Below are positions 1-15,021 of a DNA stretch of 64,000 nt, one piece after another. The stretch is from Limanda limanda. Lineage: Eukaryota > Chordata > Actinopteri > Pleuronectiformes > Pleuronectidae. Under the pieces are notes generated by a model that searched no databases, was not told the origin of the DNA, and saw only the letters and a list, made by a program, of their open reading frames with translations. A program made the translations under genes and the position numbers. Position 1 is the stretch's first letter. The number at the start of each line of letters is the position of its first letter. The stretch is taken from contig NC_083637.1 in assembly GCF_963576545.1 (NCBI RefSeq), forward strand, positions 16,700,007 through 16,764,006, given 5' to 3'.

Positions 1-388
1 TGACGATACCTGGTGGCAGCAAATGTGGTGAAGTGAAGAGTTGGGGTTAGTGGGGGTAATGTGATCATTAAAAGCTAAGAAACACCAAGATAGGTGGATT
101 TCAATGCATGTTGTCAGGCAGAGTGGGGAATGACAACAGTGGATTTATCTTTTGAGTAAATTTCAAAAAATCATATTCAAGCATCACAATTTAAAAATAT
201 ATTATTGACAATTTGCATCAGAGTTTTAGTCCGACTCACACAGAACGTTGGAAACAAGTATTGCCATTAGAGAGTTTAGAAAAATTTGGATAACTTATTG
301 GCAGATTTTAATATCTTAAATAAAATATAGATATAATATATCTCACAACTAGAAATTTGAAATGTCACGCGTGTTTGCATCTTCATAC
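1..388. other. smc2 intron, left edge of window
   Basis: This is AT-rich sequence downstream (minus strand) of the last smc2 exon in the window. I find no further exon; the next smc2 exon must lie outside. An open stretch over 357-614 on the plus strand is antisense to the smc2 exon and is not a gene. Confidence 0.5.
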
Positions 389-3300
389 TTCTCAGCAGTG
401 GCCTTCAGGCTGGCCAGTTGTCGCTCAATATCTTGCAGCTGGGCCTCCTTCTCCTTCAAGTTGTCCTGAACCTCCTTCAGCTCCTGCAGACTGGTCAGAA
501 CTGATGCCGACTGGGAGCGAGCGCCTGGAAGAGAAAACGAGGGAATTGAAATCGGACAAGGTTCTTTTTGAATCCTTGTGTTGGAATGGAGATTATTTAA
601 CCACAGGCGGATAAGTTAAAACTAAAATGGATACAAATTGACAATAAACTCAGTTTGAAGCATTTGCTGGTTAAAAGGACATCTTTGAATATCATCTTTA
701 GTGTTTTTTCTTTCACAATGACAAAAAATACATTATGTTCATCCTCCTCGCTCTCACCTCCACTCAGAGTTCCCTGTGGGTCGAAGATGTCCCCTCCGAG
801 AGTGACAGTCTTGGTCATCACCTGCCTGTCGAAAGCCACTCTCTTGGCATTGTCCAGGGTGTCACACACCAGCGTGGAGCCAAAGACGTACTCCATGGCC
901 TTACGCAGGTCCGATTCATAGCCCACCAGGGACAGAGCAGTGTGGACATTATCTTTTCCAACCTGACAGAGGAGAAAGAAGGGACAGAGAAGACTGTGTC
1001 ATGATTAAACATCAAACAAAAACTAATTTCCAAACCAGAGGGGGGGTTGATATCTCTCACCAGGCTCTTGGCGCTGCTGACCACTCTGTCGTGGAGAGTC
1101 TTGGCTGAGATCTTGTTCAGGGGGATGATGGTGTACCGCCGCTGCAGCTCTCCCTTCTCCAGCAGCTTTTTACCGGTCACCTGAAAAAAGACACCAACAT
1201 CACCATGTTACAATAAAAACAACTGAATGTGGTGACAATACAAAGACATGCACACTGACAGTGACTCTGGATTACCTCTGTGTCTACAATGATGTTATAG
1301 AGACGTCCTCCTGCCACCACCTCCAGTGCTGTTGCATAAGAGAGGTCACGGACTGTGATCAGGTTAGCTAGCAGACCCTTGACTTTGCTGTGGTCCCAGT
1401 CGCGCTCTGGGTCCCTACGAGAAAACAAGCAATGCATGAAACACTTAGGGAATTCGACCAAATCCAACACTTAGCTTAAAGAATCAGTCAGATAAAAGTT
1501 CACTTGGCATCAGTTCACCCATCCATCTCGCTTAGCTCTAACTGATTGGACTTATTACACCAATTAATGTGATTACTCTTATGTGCACTTTAGGACACGT
1601 GTTTTTATTGACCTGTGAGTTTGCAGGGCAGTTAGCTCAAATAAACTGGGCTGTTGTTATTTGGAGCATTACAAAATATGATGAGATTCAAAATATATTG
1701 AAATATTAAAGTAATAAAGTACCTGTAGTCAAAGCGCAAATTGGGGAATCTGGACACGAGACGTTCATAGGTCTCTCTAAGTTTGGAGACTTCTCTGGAC
1801 AGCTGTCGTCTTTTGTCCAGCAGACTTTCCTCCTTCCCATCTGCAGACATACACAGGACATTTTCAGAAAGGGAAGGATTTATTAAATAATATTTTCTAC
1901 AGAGACAAACACACACGTACCTTCATAGTTGAGTTTAGAAAGCTCGGCCTCAAGTTTCTCCCTGTTATTTCTCACAGCCTTTAAACTGTCCTGGTCCTTC
2001 TTGTAGCCACCGTCCATCTTTTTCACTTCTGCCTGTTTGGTCTTCAGCTCAGCCTCGGCATGTTTCAGTGTCATCTGGGCCTGGACAGATGGAAGGACAA
2101 CAGAGACAAAGATAACCAAACAGTACTTTGTTAGTTACAAATGGACATTGCAGTGCTGCACCACAACTTTGCCTTTTAAAACCAAAACAATTACCTAGGT
2201 TAAAAATGCAACTCAAGGATACATTCCGTATAGAATGCAACCAGAATGTGGATGCAAGCTTTTGAGAATAAATATTTAAAATGAAAACGACTGAATACGA
2301 ACTAGTATCTGAAACATCACATTCCTGGCAGATATTGTCAAGACGCTTCCTCACCTGCTTGGCCTCGGTATCTGCCTTGCTCGTGTCATTTTTGCAGGTC
2401 ATCATCTGCCCAGCCAGTGTGGCTTCCTCTCCGTCTTCATTGGTGGAGAGACCTGCAGACACCGCTTTGAAATGCTGCTCAGCGGCCTCAAGAGCTGTGC
2501 TGTCCTTCTGTCCCTCCTCCTGGAGAGTCTGAAGCTGCTCCATCAATTTAGAAACCTCCTTTTCCTTCACCGTGTGCATCTTCTTGTCCTGAGGAAGAAC
2601 GAGTGAGGTATAGTTATAGTTTGATACTGCCATCAAGTATTTGTTTTGACAAGAGTCCACACAGGTCCTGCAGAAAGCAGAATGTACTGTAGATAGATGA
2701 ATTGGTAGCATGGTGCTGTTACCTCCTCCATGCTCTTTACAAGCTCCGTCCTCTTCTTGACTTCATCTTTTAGATTCTGTTTTTTTAGGTCAAAGGCACT
2801 TTGGGCTTTGGCGTCCACACGCTGCATGTCTGCAAGAGTTTCCTCCAGGGACTTTAAGACTCCATTCACCTCCTTCAGATGAGAATACAAAGATTGGCTA
2901 CAAAGCAATATGAACATTGATTCCATTACTTTGCATTAGATTGATTTCAAACACATATAACGTTAATTTTGTTGAAAGCCGAAACAGTCACCCAGGGGGA
3001 AATATTCAAACTCTCATCAACAGTTTATCATCGAAGAATGAGGAGAATAGTTATCCCCCTCTCTTCCAGCCTACCTGGTCCTTTTTCCTCTGCAGCTGTT
3101 GAATCTGGGCTGACAGCTCCTGGACTTTGATCTCATTCTCAGCCATGCTGGTTTGCATCAAGGCAATGTTGTCTTGCATCCCCTTCAGGTTCTCTGCCGA
3201 CTTCAGCTTAGTCTCCTCTGCGCACACAAACAGCCAGGCCACATACAGCCGCGACAAGTGCTGGATCTCACGCATCAGCTTCTGATACTCCAGGTACGAT

Positions 3301-4579
3301 GATCGTTCCTGCAAAGGGAGAACGGTTAAACAAAGGGGAAATGATGTGCAATTCCAGATTGTTCTAAATGTGTGGTTTTGTAGTCCACCTACCTCTTGCA
3401 GTTTATGCATGGTTGGAGTAATTTCCTCATCCAAAATCTGAAAAGGCAAACATGGAGAGATTGTTAAATATTGTACATGTGACAGATTAAAGGAACAGTC
3501 TTTTAAAAATGTCTGAAAGTTTGACGTACGGTCTGAATCTCGTTTAGCTTGGCCTCCTTCTTCTCAATTGTTTTCTGAGCACTGATCTTCTTACATTCGT
3601 ACATCCTTGTTCCTGCCGCCTCTTCAATCATGGCAAGGATCTGAAAGAGGGGATCGTTATTGTAGGAGAAAAAACAGCAACATCTGTACAAAAATGTTCT
3701 GATGCTGAGAAACTGGATGTTTAGTTTTTACCTCTGGGGGCTTCATATTCAGAACTTTGGTGATCCTCCCCTAAAATATCAGAAACATCACACAATGTAA
3801 AGTACTCATAGGACCAAAGCCACAACTATGCAAACTGCTGCAGACACACGAGAGACTGACCTGCATGATGAGAAAATGTGGATTGTTGACGTTGAGGCCG
3901 ACGGAGCAGAACAAGTCCTGGACCCTGGTGTTGTTGGCATTAACTCCATTGATGAGGTACTTGTTCCTCCCACCGATCACAACCTTGGATCATGAAGCAG
4001 TAATGTTTTAATACCTGGTCAACTACAGAGCCTAGAAAGAAAATGGTGTCCTTCTCTATGTGCCAACCTGTCTGGTGATGGTGATCTCATCGTGGGTTTC
4101 GAACCCCAGAGGACTCTGGCTCTTGTTGGAGTTGTCAAAGGTGATGGACACAGTGGCCTTGGTGATGCCACCCTGTCCGTTTTTGTACACCAGGTCCTGG
4201 AGGTTCGATGCTCGCACCTTTCAAGAGCAAACGTAACAAGGGGACACATGTTGACCAACTCTCCTGTTCCGTGTAATAGAAGCTTTGATCGTGACGCGAG
4301 CTAACGAGTCTCCTACGCAGCTGGTTTACGATGAACACAAGGACTACATTGATATTCCAGTCCAATACAAACTGCGTACGTTTCAGGGTATAGACTAGAA
4401 AGCACACTTACATGGGAGAGGTTGGTAATCCCCAAGAGGAAACATATCGAGTCCAGGATATTGGACTTGCCGCTTCCGTTCAGCCCCGTGATGGCGTTGA
4501 ACAGCGGGTCGAAGCCGTTGATCTCCGTCCTCTGGGCGTAGGACTTGAAGCCCTCGATGATAATGGACTTGATGTGCAT
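389..4579 (-). CDS. smc2: SMC2 condensin ATPase subunit, N-terminal ~710 residues (3' part outside window)
   Basis: SMC2 pairs with SMC4 as the ATPase core of condensin I and II, which compact mitotic chromosomes. Fifteen exons join in frame (minus strand, high to low): 4579-4412, 4217-4068, 3983-3861, 3770-3732, 3640-3530, 3437-3393, 3308-3075, 2872-2723, 2588-2355, 2080-1921, 1840-1723, 1414-1276, 1180-1061, 962-758 and 524-389. All have AG acceptors and GT donors. The start at 4579 gives [14 protein letters not shown], the invariant SMC2 N-terminus. The Walker A motif GLNGSGKSN is at about residues 32-40. Exons 5-11 encode the N-terminal coiled coil (for example [18 protein letters not shown]). 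Exons 12-14 encode the hinge, ending [18 protein letters not shown]. The second coiled coil, signature motif, Walker B and stop lie beyond the left edge. The 3' boundary of the last exon (389) is the least certain. Coding sequence looks intact; no frameshift seen. Identity rests on near-colinear match to vertebrate SMC2 as I remember it. Confidence 0.95.
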
Positions 4580-4760
4580 CTCTGAGCTGTCCCCTGTCTG
4601 CCCGCAGGTCCCACAGGTAGATCACAGGACGAGAGGAGACTAAAGTGAACACGCAATGCTCCAGGTCACAGACCAGTGTTTACAACCGACCGCAGGAAAC
4701 TTCTCTCCTCTCACTTGAATTTTGGCGGCATGCAAGGACCCGTGAGTCTGCCCTCTCTGC
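4580..4760 (-). promoter_or_regulatory. Probable smc2 5' UTR and core promoter
   Basis: This segment directly precedes the smc2 start codon on the minus strand and is richer in GC and CpG than the DNA beyond it, as expected for the promoter of a housekeeping gene. No TATA box was recognised. The transcription start is not determinable from sequence alone. Confidence 0.4.
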
Positions 4761-6777
4761 GCCTGACGCATAACTGACACATTTAATCAATCTTAAGAAT
4801 ATATGCGTATTAAATAACAAATTAATCTACACATGAAGATCATGGGTGACATTCAGGTTTTTAATTTTTAATACTCACCGCAAGTGTATTTATTTTGGTC
4901 AGGCAAATCTTCACGCTACTAAATTATCCTAATTAGCTTGTGGCGCTTTGGTGCCACCTATGGACGGAAAGCTGAAACAAATAGAAGCAAAACACAAGTG
5001 TAAAGTCATTGGAAATAAAAATAAAACGAAAGATTTACGAAGGTGAAATGTAAGTAAATATATTAACTCAATAATGGTACTTGATGAAAAATTATAAATA
5101 TGTTTTACTGTACATTTACTGATATTACAAAAATTAAGCAAAGTCAAGCTGAAACTGAGTGACAGACAATAAATTGGCATTTTTAGAAAGTTTTCTTGTA
5201 AACATGTCAAACACATCAATGTTTGAGCTCCCTACAATTAAACATCTGGTCATTTGATTATTATTAGTTTTTTGATTATCACTTAGATTAAGTAGATACT
5301 CTGTTGTATGTTGTATGCTTTTACAGCAAGTGTGTGTTGACAGTTTATTTTGGAGGGTGACAACAGGTTTGCATTATCAGGTCTCTGAGAGAGAGGAGGG
5401 GCTGGGAAGACTCAAGGTGACAGAGAACGTGTGAAGTGGCTGCAGTGGATTATGTTTAAGTCAGGACGTTGTATTTATCTTGTGTATTTATCATGTGTTG
5501 GTCGTTTTGAGTGAGGTTTCCCCTTATCTTTCTGTTTAGCTCACCCTGTCTCACATCACATCAGTGCAGGTGGTAGGTTTCCTTTCTTTCTGTTATAGGA
5601 CCCTTTTTAAAGATAAAATGTTTCACCTTCTCCTACTTCTTCAGTATTGTTTTTTTTTCAAGTTTTCGGTGCCAAATAGCCTCCTCCACTCTTATCTGTG
5701 GGCTACGGTGCTACAGGGTGTATGATAGTCCTGACAGGTATTCCTCATTATTTTCTGACCAAACAGTTATTTACAATACATCGGTTATAAAATCTTATGC
5801 CATAATATATATCAGATTTCTTAGTAGTATTATTATAATAGTCACAGTGAGCTTCTCTTTATTTTTGAGTACGTTTGCTTGAAATACGGTACGACATACA
5901 TTTTGGGGATTACAACATTTTAAATGTAGGACTTTTACACTGAAGTATTTTTGCAGAGTGATTTTTCAAATGTTACTTCAGGGAAATATCTTATTCCTTC
6001 TTATGCCACATTGAAAAAACCTTAAGACGTATGTTGTCTGCTTTTTTAAATGTGTTATTGGTGTTTAATGATTATATTACATATAGCATGCTATCTATTA
6101 ATAATTAAATGTTGAAGACATGGAACATAAAAAATAAAAAAAATCAGTTTTGGGCACAACATATGTAGTGATAAAGAATCTTGTAGAATTAAAACTTTAA
6201 TTTGCATTAAAAAACTATTCTACCTTTTTCTTAGTCACTGTCGTGTGGATTAAAGGCACAAGCTCCTGCTGGAGACGGGGTCAAAGTATTGCGACAAAGG
6301 AAGAATGCCATGTAACACAAGTAGGCCTCAGTGGAGGTGATCTGAAATATTCTCCATTACTAGTGAGATATTTGAAAATGTCTGGTCAGTTTGGAAATAT
6401 CTAAAGACAAAGATAGCAAGGGGATTCTGAATAGTTTTATTTCTTTTCCCTTTTTTGAAACTGATATTTTTACATTAGTGCACAGAATAGAGAACTTTCA
6501 GGGATAGTTCATTAAAACATCACAAATTATCCTGTGAACAAATACCAAGCTGCTTGAAATTTGCATTTGCCATGAAGATAGAGTCAGCAGAATATGAATG
6601 CAAAACACATTTCTTGGTAAATGAGGCTTGTGCAACAGAAGCAATATTAAGACTACACTTAGGTCACACCTCCTACAAGACATGTTATATACAATAAATC
6701 TGCCACAGTTTTATCACGGACACACACACAATCTCAAACACACACACACAAATACACACAGTCATTGATTCCTTCCA
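4761..6777. other. Intergenic, smc2 to exoc1l
   Basis: AT-rich DNA between the smc2 promoter and the exoc1l stop codon. Short CA-rich patches occur near 6720-6760. The last few hundred bases (about 6450-6777) probably include the exoc1l 3' UTR because that gene ends at 6778 on the minus strand. I saw no other gene, RNA gene or clearly bounded mobile element. Confidence 0.5.
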
Positions 6778-8293
6778 TTATGCATCGAGGGGCACGGGAC
6801 ACATGGACAGACACACCAGATTGAATGCATAGAAGCAGATCTGTGTCAGAACAACACAGTCTCCTCGGTTGGAGTAGAAGGAGGTGGGCTTGATGTAGCT
6901 CCAGTCAAAGTTCCGCAGGTTCAGTGACATCTGGCAGTGCTGATCGCTGAGCGCCACCAGGGCTCGCACGATGGCATATTTGGCTGAGCAGCTGACGGCC
7001 GTCACTGTCCGCACTTTGTCAAAGTGCAGCAGAAAACATGGGTCATCCTGGAACCAGAGGATGACACAGAATGAGACAGCAGGACGTAAACAAACATATG
7101 TTGCATATACCTTCTAAAACCAGAGCAAAGATCCCCAGATTGATAATTACACCAGCTACCAAACCAATTGATATCAGAGGGGGTAGGTGAGAGTTGACAG
7201 TTATTTTTATTTATTTCAAATATTTTGTTTAAGTAAAAATGTTGATAAAAGCTTTAAGAGAGTTTCTCCAGACACTTAAGGTTGTCACATAATATCATGG
7301 AATGCTGAAGAATCTGTGATTGTTCCCTGACTACGAAAACTTTAATGTTTGATTGAAGTAATTTGGTTGAAAGCTTCAGATGATTCTATTAGACCTTAAG
7401 GTTTAGAATGTTTTTGTTTTTGTAATTTAAAATGTAAAACACTCAAATTAATTACCATACGTAATTATTGCTTGAGATAAAGTACACAGCTCCAAAGCAA
7501 TTTTAACTATACAGAATAAAAAAGTGATTTAGAGAACATTTTACAGAAGGTGAATTATGAACGCTGATGCTTTAGAATATTGAACAATAAGAAAATCTGA
7601 AATATTGTGATATTAAACTTAGAAGTGAAAATCCTGATGAAATCTGTTTAACTACCACATCGGCGTCCCGTCCATCCACAAGAGTCAGGTCATGCAGGGA
7701 CCAGACCTCAGTCCTCCTGTAGCTGTCCTGGATGCTGGAGCGCTTAGTGTCCGTCTTTTTGGAGCCAGTGTTAAGTGACGGTTCAGAGATCTGACATCGC
7801 ACTATACACAACTCCACCACTTTGTTTTTTGCAACTGTGGAAAAATGAAGATACAACTTCTTTTTATAAGAAAGTGAACGGGTGCAGTGCAGCACAAGGA
7901 AATTCATCTTCATAAAAGTAAGACCTATATTTAGACTTTACACAATCAGTGTTTAATACAATAAGTCATACAATGAGGGTAATTAATTGTAACATTGTCA
8001 GCACATGTTCTTAGAGCATCTTTGAAAGATTTTTAAATATCATAATCATTCTAATGTTTACTCAAGGGCAAGGCCTCATAGGAGGAACACAAGACCTGGA
8101 ATTGTGTTCAGTAGTTAAACATAGTTATTCCTTAGAAACTGCTTTCAATTCCCCAACAACAAAGCCATTTACCTGCAACACAAAGAAAATGTCGTCCCTG
8201 CGTCGGCTCCTCGATCTCAATGAACTCCACCAGTCTTTGTTTTGAAGGTCGGAATAAAACTCGCTGCATCTCCTCCCTCAGAAGAGACGACAT
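6778..8293 (-). CDS. exoc1l: Exocyst complex component 1-like protein (Sec3 N-terminal domain only)
   Basis: Three exons join in frame to a 189-aa protein: 8293-8173 (start), 7834-7656 and 7047-6778 (TAA stop at 6780-6778). The protein begins MSSLLREEMQRVLFRPSKQ and continues with LVEFIEIEE, HFLCV, WSLHDLTLVDGRDADV and CFLLHFDKV. These follow the order of the N-terminal domain of EXOC1/Sec3 (…RLLSIVNV…FLCATV…LRDLAVVDAKDA…FDLHFEKIY), a PH-like phosphoinositide-binding domain of the exocyst tethering complex. It stops after that domain, without the coiled coil and rod of full EXOC1, which fits the small paralogue EXOC1L. In human, EXOC1L lies near CLOCK in divergent orientation, as here. The C-terminal ~35 residues are hydrophobic and cysteine-rich and I do not recognise them. 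Function beyond family membership is inference. Confidence 0.75.
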
Positions 8294-8580
8294 CACTGGT
8301 GAGAGGAAGGAAAAACAATAAAAGCCGGACAGTCGTGGAAAAAGCCTTCACGTAAGCAGAAAAACAGTCAAAGAAGAAGTCCAACGAATAAAAGAGTGAC
8401 AAGAGATGAAGAAGAATCCAAGAGAGAAAAAGAGAGAGAGTTGAGAAAGAGAGGATGAAGATCGAGGTCGAGGACGAGGACGACAGTGGAACCTGGCAGC
8501 GGAGAGGAGGGAGGAGGCTTTCTCTGGTCAGACCGTGAGAAAATATATGGCTGTGTGTGAAGTGGGCTCTGGCTCCTATA

Positions 8581-10792
<2,212 letters not shown>

Positions 10793-11079
10793 ATGTAGGG
10801 CCGGGCGAAAAATGATATCATGAAACACATTTTATCAGTTGATATCAATAATTATCATGATAAAAATCATGAGTCATGTTATTATTTCTTTTGAGTTTAT
10901 GGACAGATAATGACAAATACTCGATAAATACACAAAACTGAGGTAGAGTATGTATGTGTTACACCTCCTCACTGTGCTTACACATTGCATAAACGTATCG
11001 GTTAATATAATGAACTTTTGTTAAATTGCTATTGATGAAAAATGATAAGTATTGACATTTGTATTACCCAGTCCTAAAT
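10793..11079. mobile_element. Short non-autonomous DNA transposon, hAT-like, 287 bp
   Basis: Flanked by an exact 8-bp direct repeat, GTACATAT, at 10785-10792 and 11080-11087. The ends are imperfect inverted repeats (ATGTAGGGCCGGG against ATTTAGGACTGGG read from the other end). Eight-base target duplications are typical of hAT elements. The terminal GGGCYGGG-like motif resembles the better preserved element at 59735-59987. There is no coding capacity. The degenerate ends suggest an old copy. Confidence 0.6.
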
Positions 11080-11087
11080 GTACATAT

Positions 11088-12545
11088 TTTGTGGTAATGT
11101 GGTATTTTTGTATTCTTATGATGATGTCCTCTTTCTAATTTGCTTCAACTGGGCTTACTTATTTCTATGTGTCACTCATGAGATCACCCTGCCTGTTGTA
11201 TTACCCAGCTCCTGACAGTACTGCAGGTCTTTATTATTAACCTTCCTGTCAGTATCTTTACTGAGGCCGTCTGGGCTGAATGAAAGGAAGTGGCGATGCG
11301 GCAGAGAATTATTTATTTGACCTTTAACCTAATTTGACCTCCAACATTGCCTTTGGTGTTTTGGTTAGGCTTCTGGTTGCTGTTATTCTAACGTGCGTTA
11401 CAAATAATGTTTGAGTCATTGATTGATAGACAGAATGATTGGTGAAGAACAGTTGAGGACGGGCTACACTTTGCATTCAGTGTAAGCTGACCTCTGTATT
11501 ATTATGGTTTTGTTATTTAATATAAAATGATTATTTAAAAATGACAAATGAAAAGCAGTTATCCAGGAGTAGCATTGTTTGAATCTTTGAGGATATCATT
11601 TATAATTGCTTGCAAATTAAGTCTTAGGATTTGTCTTTTAACTGTAGTGTATTGGAGAGCTTTCATTTTGCAGGAACTATGTGATTTATGTGTCTTGACA
11701 ACATATCCTGTTATCCTATGAACAGTATAAATAGTTTTCATTTAATTTTAGAAACCTCTACTGCAGCCCTTTCATGACCAGACTCCACTGTCACTTCCAT
11801 TTTTCTATGTCACCTTGTTGTAGATGTTGTATTTAGGATTTTTTTTTGCTCTCATTTACTTTTTTATATATTCAACACTAACTAGCTAACAATTTTCAAA
11901 ATAAAACAGAATAAATTCACATTTGTTATCAATATCCATACATCTTGATATTGTTTCTAGTGGGATAAATGTCATGTACTATTTAGTCATGTACTTCTGT
12001 CATCTTCATTTGACTTTTCTCTGAGTTCGGTTTAATAAATAAATATGGTCGCTAAGTGGGCAAAGGAGAAGAACATCTAATTGCATTACCCCTCATATAA
12101 AGGGCCCTAAGGTCAAACAGCACCACAATACAACTTTTACTTTAACAGCAGGTATTTATCTATAAATCTGTATTTATATTTGGCTTCAATACTGTTACTT
12201 CTGTCTTCCAATTATCTTATACCCAAAATATCTGTATTTTCAATATCTCCATTCGAAACATTCTTCTTTACTACAAGTTTGTAGTAGTTCTGCTGGCTGG
12301 ACATTCATCTCACTGCAGTGAACTTTTTCTTGACCTATTTTGACCTTTTATTATTCTTATGCTCTCGTGTTTCACTGTTTTGCGCGCTCATGGATACCTA
12401 CATCTCCCTCTGGATCAACTGAGTATCCATCCATCTCTTATATAAAGTCAGGGGAACCTCGACAGTGTGGCTGAAACGTCACTACCTGTGGGGCTTGTGA
12501 TTGGAGGTCGATTAAAAAGGGGGAAACCCCTTTGCCATCAGGCAA
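11088..12545. other. Intergenic, no gene recognised
   Basis: AT-rich DNA between the short transposon and the pyrimidine minisatellite. I see no exon, RNA gene or bounded repeat. Confidence 0.5.
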
Positions 12546-13480
12546 GCTCCTCTCCCCCTGTCTCTTCCTCTACCCCTGTCTCTTCCTCTTCTCTCCCCCT
12601 GTCTCTTCCTCTCCTCTCCCTGTGTCTCTGGAGCTCCTCTCCCCGTGTCTCTGGAGCTCCTCTCCCCCCGTCTCTTCCTCTCCTCTCCCCCTGTCTCTTC
12701 CTCTCCTCTCTCCCTGTCTCTTTCTCTCCTATTCCCCTGTCCCTGGAGCTCCTCTCCCCTGTCTCTTCCTCTCCTCTCCCCCTGTCTCTTTCTCTCCTCT
12801 CCCCCTGTCTCTTCCTCTCCTCTCCCCTGTCTCTTTCTCTCCTCTCTCCCTGTTTCCTCCTCGCCTCTCTCCCTGTCTCTTTCTCTCCTATTCCCCTATC
12901 CCTGGAGCTCCTCTCCCCCCTGTCTCTTCCTCTCCCCCTGTCTCTTCCTCTCCTCTCCCTGTGTCTCTGGAGCTCCTCTCCCCGTGTCTCTGGAGCTCCT
13001 CTCCCCCCGTCTCTTCCTCTCCTCTCCCCCTGTTTCCTCCTCGCCTCTCTCCCTGTCTCTTTCTCTCCTATTCCCCTATCCCTGGAGCTCCTCTCCCCTG
13101 TCTCTTCCTCTCCTCTCCCCCTGTCTCTTTCTCTCCTCTCCCCTGTCTCTTTCTCTCCTCTCTCCCTGTTTCCTCCTTGCCTCTCTCCCTGTCTCTTCCT
13201 CTCCTTTCCCCCTATCTCTTTCTCTCCTCTCTCCCGGTCTCTTCCTCTCCTCTCCCCCTGTCTCTTTCTCTCCTCTCCCCCTGTCTCTTACTCTCCTCTC
13301 CCCTGTCTCTTCCTCTCCTCTCCCCCTGTCTCTTCCTCTCCTCTCCCCCTGTCTCTTCCTCTCCTCTCCCCCTGTCTCTTCCTCTCCTCTCCCCCTGTCT
13401 CTTTCTCTCCCTGTCTCTTCCTCTCCTCTCTCCCTGTCTCTTCCTCTCCTCTCCCCCTGTCTCTGGAGCTCCTCTCCCCG
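12546..13480. repeat. Polypyrimidine minisatellite, ~23-bp unit, ~935 bp
   Basis: Diverged tandem array based on CTGTCTCTTCCTCTCCTCTC plus CCC (about 23 bp), with variant units carrying TTTCTCTCC, GTTTCCTCCTCGCC or CTGGAGCTCCTC. Nearly every base of the plus strand is a pyrimidine. Because 23 is not a multiple of 3, and TC-rich units lack stops, all three plus frames are open; these are not genes. It lies just upstream of the putative clock promoter. Confidence 0.95.
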
Positions 13481-13549
13481 CTGCTGCTGCTACTACTGTA
13501 CTTGCAAAATAGTGCGCCCTACTGTCTCCACTGCGCATGACAGTACTGT

Positions 13550-14157
13550 GGAGTAGGCCTCCTGTTTTCCTCCCCGGCCCCCGGAGTCCTCCTGGCCCCC
13601 ACCGCCTGCCTGCACTGCTCCAGTAAGTAAAACACGAACCCGCTGTGGCTCATTCAAAAGGCAGCGATCTCTTCTCTCGGAGCCCCGGTCGTGCAGCTGT
13701 CCGGGCGGGGGACCGCGGTGCTCGGGGACCGGTGTGTGTGTGTTTCTGTCGCCGTGCGGAAGCGGTCGGACTGCCGCGGAGCTCGAGGGAGAGCAAGGCC
13801 CAGTGACCCACATTCAGAGCCCAGTGTGTGTGTGTGTGTGTGTGCGCGCGCACCCCTGTCACTGTTTGTGTGTGTGTGTGACTGTACGTGTATGTGTGTG
13901 TGTATATACATCTGCCGCGAAAATGTTTCCACCATCGCCGGGTTTGGACGCTTCTCCTCCGCGGACAGTCGCGTTTTTCTCGGACTCTGCCGGACGCTAG
14001 CCTCGGTGTCTCTCCCGCCGCGGAGCCGCTCGCTGCCGGAGGAGCCACGGTAACAATTCACCGAGTGTTTTCTCCTCAATGTCAGTGGTTGCGTGACAGC
14101 TCGATGCTCGGTGCTAGCCTGCACACACACACACATACATAAACACACACAGGCGCA

Positions 14158-14217
<60 letters not shown>

Positions 14218-14330
14218 CTAGTGTTTGCTGTAGTAAAGGTGAATGGGTTTACGGGTCGTCAGCGCGTCGTCGTGAGTGAAACGAGCACAGTTATTTCTCC
14301 CCCCCCCCCCCCCCCCCCGGTAGCAGAGGC
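13550..14330 (+). promoter_or_regulatory. Probable clock promoter and first non-coding exon (CpG-rich)
   Basis: This is one of the most CpG-rich stretches in the window (dense around 13670-13850 and 13910-14060), about 2.8 kb upstream of the clock start codon. Possible first-exon donors are at 13623 (CTCCA followed by gtaagt) and 14050 (CCACG followed by gtaaca). CA/GT runs (13825-13846, 14121-14214) and a 20-base poly-C run (14299-14318) break up the segment. The exact start site cannot be fixed without transcript data. Confidence 0.5.
14121..14318. repeat. (CA)n tracts and a 20-base poly-C run
   Basis: CA arrays lie at about 14121-14140 and 14165-14214, and a homopolymer of C at 14299-14318. 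They lie at the downstream edge of the CpG-rich clock 5' segment. Confidence 0.9.
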
Positions 14331-14869
14331 TTAGTTAGCATGTGAGCTAACTCCATGTACTGCTTCTATCTCGGTTGTGTAACGAACACACCTGTGGTGC
14401 ATTTAAACGTTAAAAAGATGTTTCCGTGCATTTGTCCTGAGCTTGTTGTTGTGGTGTGTGTCCGGGGGGGCGGGGGGGCTGCCATGTTGCCCACACACCA
14501 GTGTTGATTCATTGACAATGGCGTACAGTGGGGGAGAAGGAGCCCAGGGAAGGAGCCCAGGCTAATGAGGCTTCACTTATTGGGCATCAGGAGTGAATGG
14601 CTGCAGGTTTAAAGGCTGCTGGAGGCTCCAGAGCAGCTTCTGTACCTGCAGGTCGCTGCTGTCTCACATCAAACCTGGTGCATTAAGTGGGATCGTGCAA
14701 TCAGAGGTTTTACTCTTCCCACTGTGACCTTCCTGACCACAGTCATATCTCACTGCTAAATCCTCTTATATGTGGTTTCAGTAGGATACAGTGGGATCCA
14801 GGTGCTGCTCTGCTGTCCCACCAGTGTCAGGGACTGCCTGACAACTTTGGGGAGACAGCACTTTCAGAC

Positions 14870-15021
14870 CGTCCACAATGACAACATGTCTCCTGGTGTT
14901 GTGTTGTTTGTTATTTGTTGAACAATGTACTGTTCTACAGCTGCTTTAGAACTTTGGCCCAAGAACAGTATCCCCATGGGCACAGTAAAGTATATTTGGT
15001 TGATTTGATTTGACACATTTG
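14870..15021 (+). repeat. Possible truncated retroelement 3' tail
   Basis: The segment ends in a GGGCACAGTAAAGTATATTT-like stretch followed by short TTGATTTGATTTGA repeats, the arrangement seen at 3' ends of several fish LINE/SINE families. No reverse transcriptase remnant is present. The call rests on the tail pattern only. Confidence 0.3.

Noticed and set aside
12467..13556. Three overlapping long plus-strand open frames (303-357 aa) rich in Ser, Pro and Leu
   Set aside because: They are produced by the pyrimidine minisatellite, which lacks stops in every frame; no splice or start context and no conserved domain.
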